Positions 8,476 to 10,913 of a stretch of DNA of 10,913 nt are shown piece after piece. The translations under genes were made by a program, and so were the position numbers. The notes below the pieces were generated by a model that was not told where the DNA came from, did not search any database, and worked only from the letters and a program-made list of their open reading frames with translations. The number at the start of each line of letters is the position of its first letter. Position 1 is the stretch's first letter. Source of the stretch: Euperipatoides rowelli (Eukaryota > Onychophora > Udeonychophora > Euonychophora > Peripatopsidae); assembly GCA_003024985.2 (NCBI GenBank), contig PXIH01S0006100.1, one strand, 5' to 3'.

Positions 8476-8885
8476 GTGCTGAGGTTACTACACAATTTGC
8501 CATTGCTCATTCTGTCACATTCCTGCATATACTAGTGTTCCTCCAATGTCATTTGCCTTTTCTACTGTTTATCATTTTCATACTTGTTATTTTAGGACTA
8601 ACATTTATAGGATTTCTGTTTTTGAAAGGTGCTTTGATGACATTGGGAACATTTCTTGTTGGAGAAGCCTTATCTGTAGTTATTTCCACAGTTAATGGTC
8701 TGGGTGTGTCTTCTGGTCTTACTTGGTTAATATTCAATAATATGTTTTATCTAGCATTCATGGCCAAAAGCAAAGTAGAAAAGTTTTGGAAGGAATTAAA
8801 ACCTTATACAGTTGCTCTATCTCACTATGCCTACCAAGAAACATTGCGAAGTGGAGAATCAGGAGGATTAAACAAATCTCAATAA
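8472..8885 (+). CDS. Candidate terminal exon of an unidentified multi-pass membrane protein
   Basis: This is the strongest coding candidate in the window: 137 codons open to TAA, starting after an acceptor-like CTTTGGCTTGCAG (AG at 8470-8471). The same frame is open back to 8436 but has no ATG before residue 56, so it must be a 3' exon or a broken gene. Residues about 15-25, 28-51, 53-74 and 82-97 are hydrophobic, with core words PFLLFIIFILVILG and GALMTLGTFLVGEAL. A charged tail follows (KSKVEKFWKELKPY, then ETLRSGESGG). A second good acceptor lies inside at 8594-8595 (TTGTTATTTTAG), so the exon could begin at 8596. The hydrophobic hairpin after a Pro-Phe-Leu motif faintly recalls lipid-droplet factor LDAF1/promethin, but this is a weak impression. 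AATAAA at 9002 fits a 3' UTR of about 130 bases. Confidence 0.5.
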   Translation, partial: NCAEVTTQFAIAHSVTFLHILVFLQCHLPFLLFIIFILVILGLTFIGFLFLKGALMTLGTFLVGEALSVVISTVNGLGVSSGLTWLIFNNMFYLAFMAKSKVEKFWKELKPYTVALSHYAYQETLRSGESGGLNKSQ

Positions 8886-9001
8886 TCATAATAATTGCTT
8901 GTTTGGATGGATATCTTTATCTTTGATGATTTGTATCTATAGTCAGGAACATTTAATACTTTAGTTAATAATTTTTTATTGAAAATGTATTATCTAGCTG
9001 T

Positions 9002-9007
9002 AATAAA
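9002..9007 (+). promoter_or_regulatory. Polyadenylation signal AATAAA
   Basis: A canonical hexamer 117 bases after the stop of the 8472-8885 frame, followed by a GT-rich tract (TTGGTCACTTTGGTGATGATG at about 9016-9036) of the kind that forms the downstream cleavage element. There is no poly(A) tract after it, which favours an ordinary gene end over a recent retrocopy. Confidence 0.5.
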
Positions 9008-9037
9008 AGGCCAGTTTGGTCACTTTGGTGATGATGT

Positions 9038-9123
9038 CTGTCACGCTGCTCGGCCATCTTCTGCGAGCCGATGACACCCAAAGATGTTTTCGCTCTATTT
9101 TCTGTCCATAGATGTCGCTGTAT
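9038..9123. promoter_or_regulatory. G+C-richer island with YY1/Pho-like motif
   Basis: This segment is clearly G+C-richer than the flanking DNA. It contains CGGCCATCTT at 9051-9060, which matches the core CCAT of YY1/Pleiohomeotic sites, and ATAGATGTCGCTGT at 9108-9121. It lies just past the polyadenylation signal at 9002. It could be a promoter or enhancer for a neighbouring gene, or a transposon remnant. No coding frame is evident. Confidence 0.25.
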
Positions 9124-9789
9124 CCATCATTTTTGATGGGTTTTTAAACTAGTTTTATATAATAGACTAATCATTGTTTATTGTCATTTTTTTATTACTG
9201 AAGTAATTTTTTTTAAAAAAAAAAGTATGAAATATTATTTGATTGTCAATCCACCCCCCCCCCCTTCCTGTTTCATTTGATACATTAATTGCATTAGATA
9301 TTAATTTTCTTGTGAGATTGTAAAAATCATTTTTGTTTCTATTATTCATAGATTAATTCACAGTTCTAGCTTTATTTATTTATTTTTTCCAGTTGCATTT
9401 TTTTAAATAAAAAAGTAAATTATTACTAAAACATTACTAACACAAAATTTAATTTTTATTTAGTTTGTTCATCGCAAAACAGAAGCTTCCTAACGACCTC
9501 CAGATCAAATATTTGCAGTAGTTTGTATTTTTTTTAAAACATTTTTTTATTTAATTTACATTTCAACTCTTAATTTATTTTACTAATAACACATCAACTG
9601 CAAATTTTAAACCTTAGTTCATTTTTTTTTCTCCCTTCTATATGATTAGTGATTAGAGAAGAAGAAAAAAACCTTTAAAGTCTCTATAAGAAAAAAAATG
9701 ATAAAGGTATTAGCCTACGAATCATTTTAGATGTTGAAGAAATAATATTTTTAAAATGTAATTCCATCATGATAGTTGTGCAAACAAGT
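9124..9789. other. Unannotated AT-rich stretch with a C-run
   Basis: No gene is supported. It contains a run of 11 C at 9254-9264, the hairpin ATTACT-ga-AGTAAT near 9195-9208, T/A runs at 9208-9225, and further low-complexity DNA. A 60-codon minus-strand frame across the C-run gives low-complexity sequence and is rejected. Confidence 0.5.
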
Positions 9790-9791
9790 AG

Positions 9792-9881
9792 GCGATCGCT
9801 GATTTTGCTAAGGCAGTCTCCCATGCTGCAAAGCAAGCGTATGCAAACTTGCAACCAGCTGCGGGGGCTCCCCAGAGCTGA
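9792..9881 (+). other. Possible short terminal exon encoding an Ala-rich C-terminus
   Basis: Directly after AACAAGTAG (AG at 9790-9791) a frame reads 29 codons to TGA at 9879-9881. It begins AIADFAKAVSHAAKQAYAN and ends LQPAAGAPQS. The codons are G+C-rich and the peptide has an amphipathic helix followed by a Pro/Ala tail, unlike the chance peptides elsewhere in the window. The acceptor has a poor pyrimidine tract, which weakens the call. The longer frame at 9769-10107 in another phase looks like a shadow plus 3' UTR. Downstream AATAAA at about 10228 would end a 3' UTR of roughly 350 bases. I do not recognise the family. Confidence 0.35.
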
Positions 9882-10735
9882 GGGTTACCAGTGTCATTAT
9901 GTAGCTGGGCTTGATGAGGAAAGATTGTGCGACCAATCTTGTGCGACAGAGTCTCAGGGCACCCAAATTCGATCAGAAGAGGGATGGCTTAATGTTTCCT
10001 CATCCTGGCCTCTACTACAGGTTGTTTACTCTACTTATAATCCCAACAGAATTTCCAAACCTTGCTTAATGTATCTGCTGTCTCCCCTGATACTTAGCTT
10101 CTCTTAATGGTAATCCCTAACGTATAAAAAACGCATTCCATAATTTAAAAGAGCTTTCTATGTATTTTTTTTCCTCTACATTATTAATGCAAAAAGTTAG
10201 AGACATAGATCTAAGTTGTGTGCTCAAATAAAAACTCAAATAAAATAAAATGAAAAATAAGAAATTAAAATATCCAAAGCAGCTCTAAAATTTTTGAAAT
10301 TCTAATCCCAGAAATGATTGCTTGCTAATTATTAAAGTGCTGATTTTAATGACTATAATCTTTTTTTGATGAATAAAACAATATTACATTTTTCCTCTGT
10401 CTGATGTTTTTTTTTTTTCAAAATTGAATTAAAATTCAATTATTAATTTTCAACATAAATTTTAAAAATCTTGTCAAGAGATTACCCGTTTATCCTTTAA
10501 TGCAATTTTAAGTTGATTGTAGTATGTTATTTGTTATACATAAGCTGAAGTGTTTCTTTTTCTGTTAGCTGTTTGATACAATAAATATTATGTACTCTAG
10601 GCTATATATTGTATATGTAAAGATATTATCTCCCCTCCCCCACCTTAACATTTTGCAGTCAAAAATGACAAATAAATGTAATTAAAAAATAACCAATACC
10701 TAAATCGCTGGGTGCATTCTATAAATTGAACAAGT
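9882..10735. other. Possible 3' UTR and AT-rich stretch
   Basis: The first part (to about 10110) is more complex than the rest and could be 3' UTR of the 9792-9881 exon. It contains a duplicated word TTGTGCGAC near 9926 and 9940, the first within a hairpin AGATTG/CAATCT. AATAAA words occur near 10228, 10373, 10581 and 10671. A perfect hairpin AATTGAAT-taaa-ATTCAATT lies at 10422-10441. No other gene is seen. Confidence 0.35.
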
Positions 10736-10767
10736 GTAAAATTAAAATGATTTTACCCCCCCCCCCC
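10736..10767. repeat. Hairpin abutting a 12-base C-run
   Basis: GTAAAAT (10736-10742) and ATTTTAC (10750-10756) form a perfect 7-bp stem whose last base begins a run of 12 C (10756-10767). This is probably a replication-slippage hotspot. Confidence 0.5.
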
Positions 10768-10773
10768 TCATCC

Positions 10774-10913
10774 CCATACACACAATATCAGGTCTGACAA
10801 TAAATGATTGTCAAGTTTTGACAGACACGGTTTGAAGAAGATATACTCCATACACACAATGATTTATCTGATAATCTGGTCTGATGATAAATGATTGACA
10901 AGTTTTGACAGAC
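10774..10913. repeat. Start of a tandem repeat array (about 74-bp period)
   Basis: CCATACACACAAT occurs at 10774-10786 and again at 10848-10860, an offset of 74 bases. Each is followed by a closely matching block ending GTTTTGACAGAC (ends 10826 and 10913). The second copy has 13 extra bases after CACAAT. Copy 1 contains a perfect hairpin TGTCAA-gtt-TTGACA. The sequence is cut by the window edge, so the number of copies is unknown. It may be a minisatellite or satellite DNA, or the repeated end of a transposon. Confidence 0.75.

Noticed and set aside
8549-8737. 62-codon minus-strand frame
   Set aside because: Antisense shadow of the much longer plus-strand hydrophobic frame.
9167-9349. 60-codon minus-strand frame
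   Set aside because: Runs through homopolymers (Gly codons from the C-run, Lys/Asn from A/T runs), so it is low-complexity.
9769-10107. 112-codon plus-strand frame
   Set aside because: It competes with the 9792-9881 frame. The Arg/Ser/Leu-rich translation shows no domain, and the segment reads better as a short exon end plus 3' UTR. It was not fully excluded.
1-10913. tRNA, rRNA, CRISPR array or prokaryotic operon
   Set aside because: No tRNA box pair, no rRNA core sequence, no regularly spaced identical repeats, and no compact gene cluster was found by eye.

Overview
The window looks like AT-rich nuclear DNA of an animal, most likely an arthropod, but the species cannot be named from it. 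It has long homopolymer and (TA)n tracts, no dense coding, decayed transposons, polyadenylation signals and splice-like sites. There is no bacterial operon structure, CRISPR array, rRNA or tRNA. All gene calls are partial and tentative, because exons and introns cannot be resolved without transcripts.

Layout. Positions 1-1540 are mostly low-complexity, with one G+C-richer island near 560-640 that reads as a possible minus-strand terminal exon. At 1541-1695 sits a short non-autonomous DNA transposon with TTAA at both ends and inverted repeats, which resembles a piggyBac-type MITE. It is followed by a hairpin-rich stretch (1759-2032). At 2139-2295 an open frame begins exactly at a splice acceptor, and at 3052-3122 there is a small exon-like segment. 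From about 3420 to 4720 lies a heavily mutated non-LTR retrotransposon (RTE-like). It keeps recognisable pieces of an AP endonuclease and of the linker before reverse transcriptase, and it stops abruptly at an A-run. A different open fragment (4688-4924) spans and follows that junction.

From 4925 to about 7900 I see no gene, only hairpins (the best at 5813-5906), a short GACA microsatellite, and a CTCF-like motif. A compact minus-strand TATA box plus splice-donor module lies at 7901-7982, next to a (TA)n microsatellite.

The best protein-coding candidate is at 8472-8885 on the plus strand. It is a hydrophobic, multi-pass C-terminal open frame followed by an AATAAA signal and a GT-rich element. 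A frame-shifted stretch upstream (8225-8475) may belong to it. A G+C-richer island (about 9038-9123) follows. A second short possible C-terminal exon is at 9792-9881, with a possible 3' UTR to about 10233. The window ends inside what looks like the start of a 74-bp tandem repeat array.

I found no convincing new multi-gene system. The interest lies in the candidate membrane protein exon, the small palindromic elements, the chimeric LINE junction and the terminal repeat.
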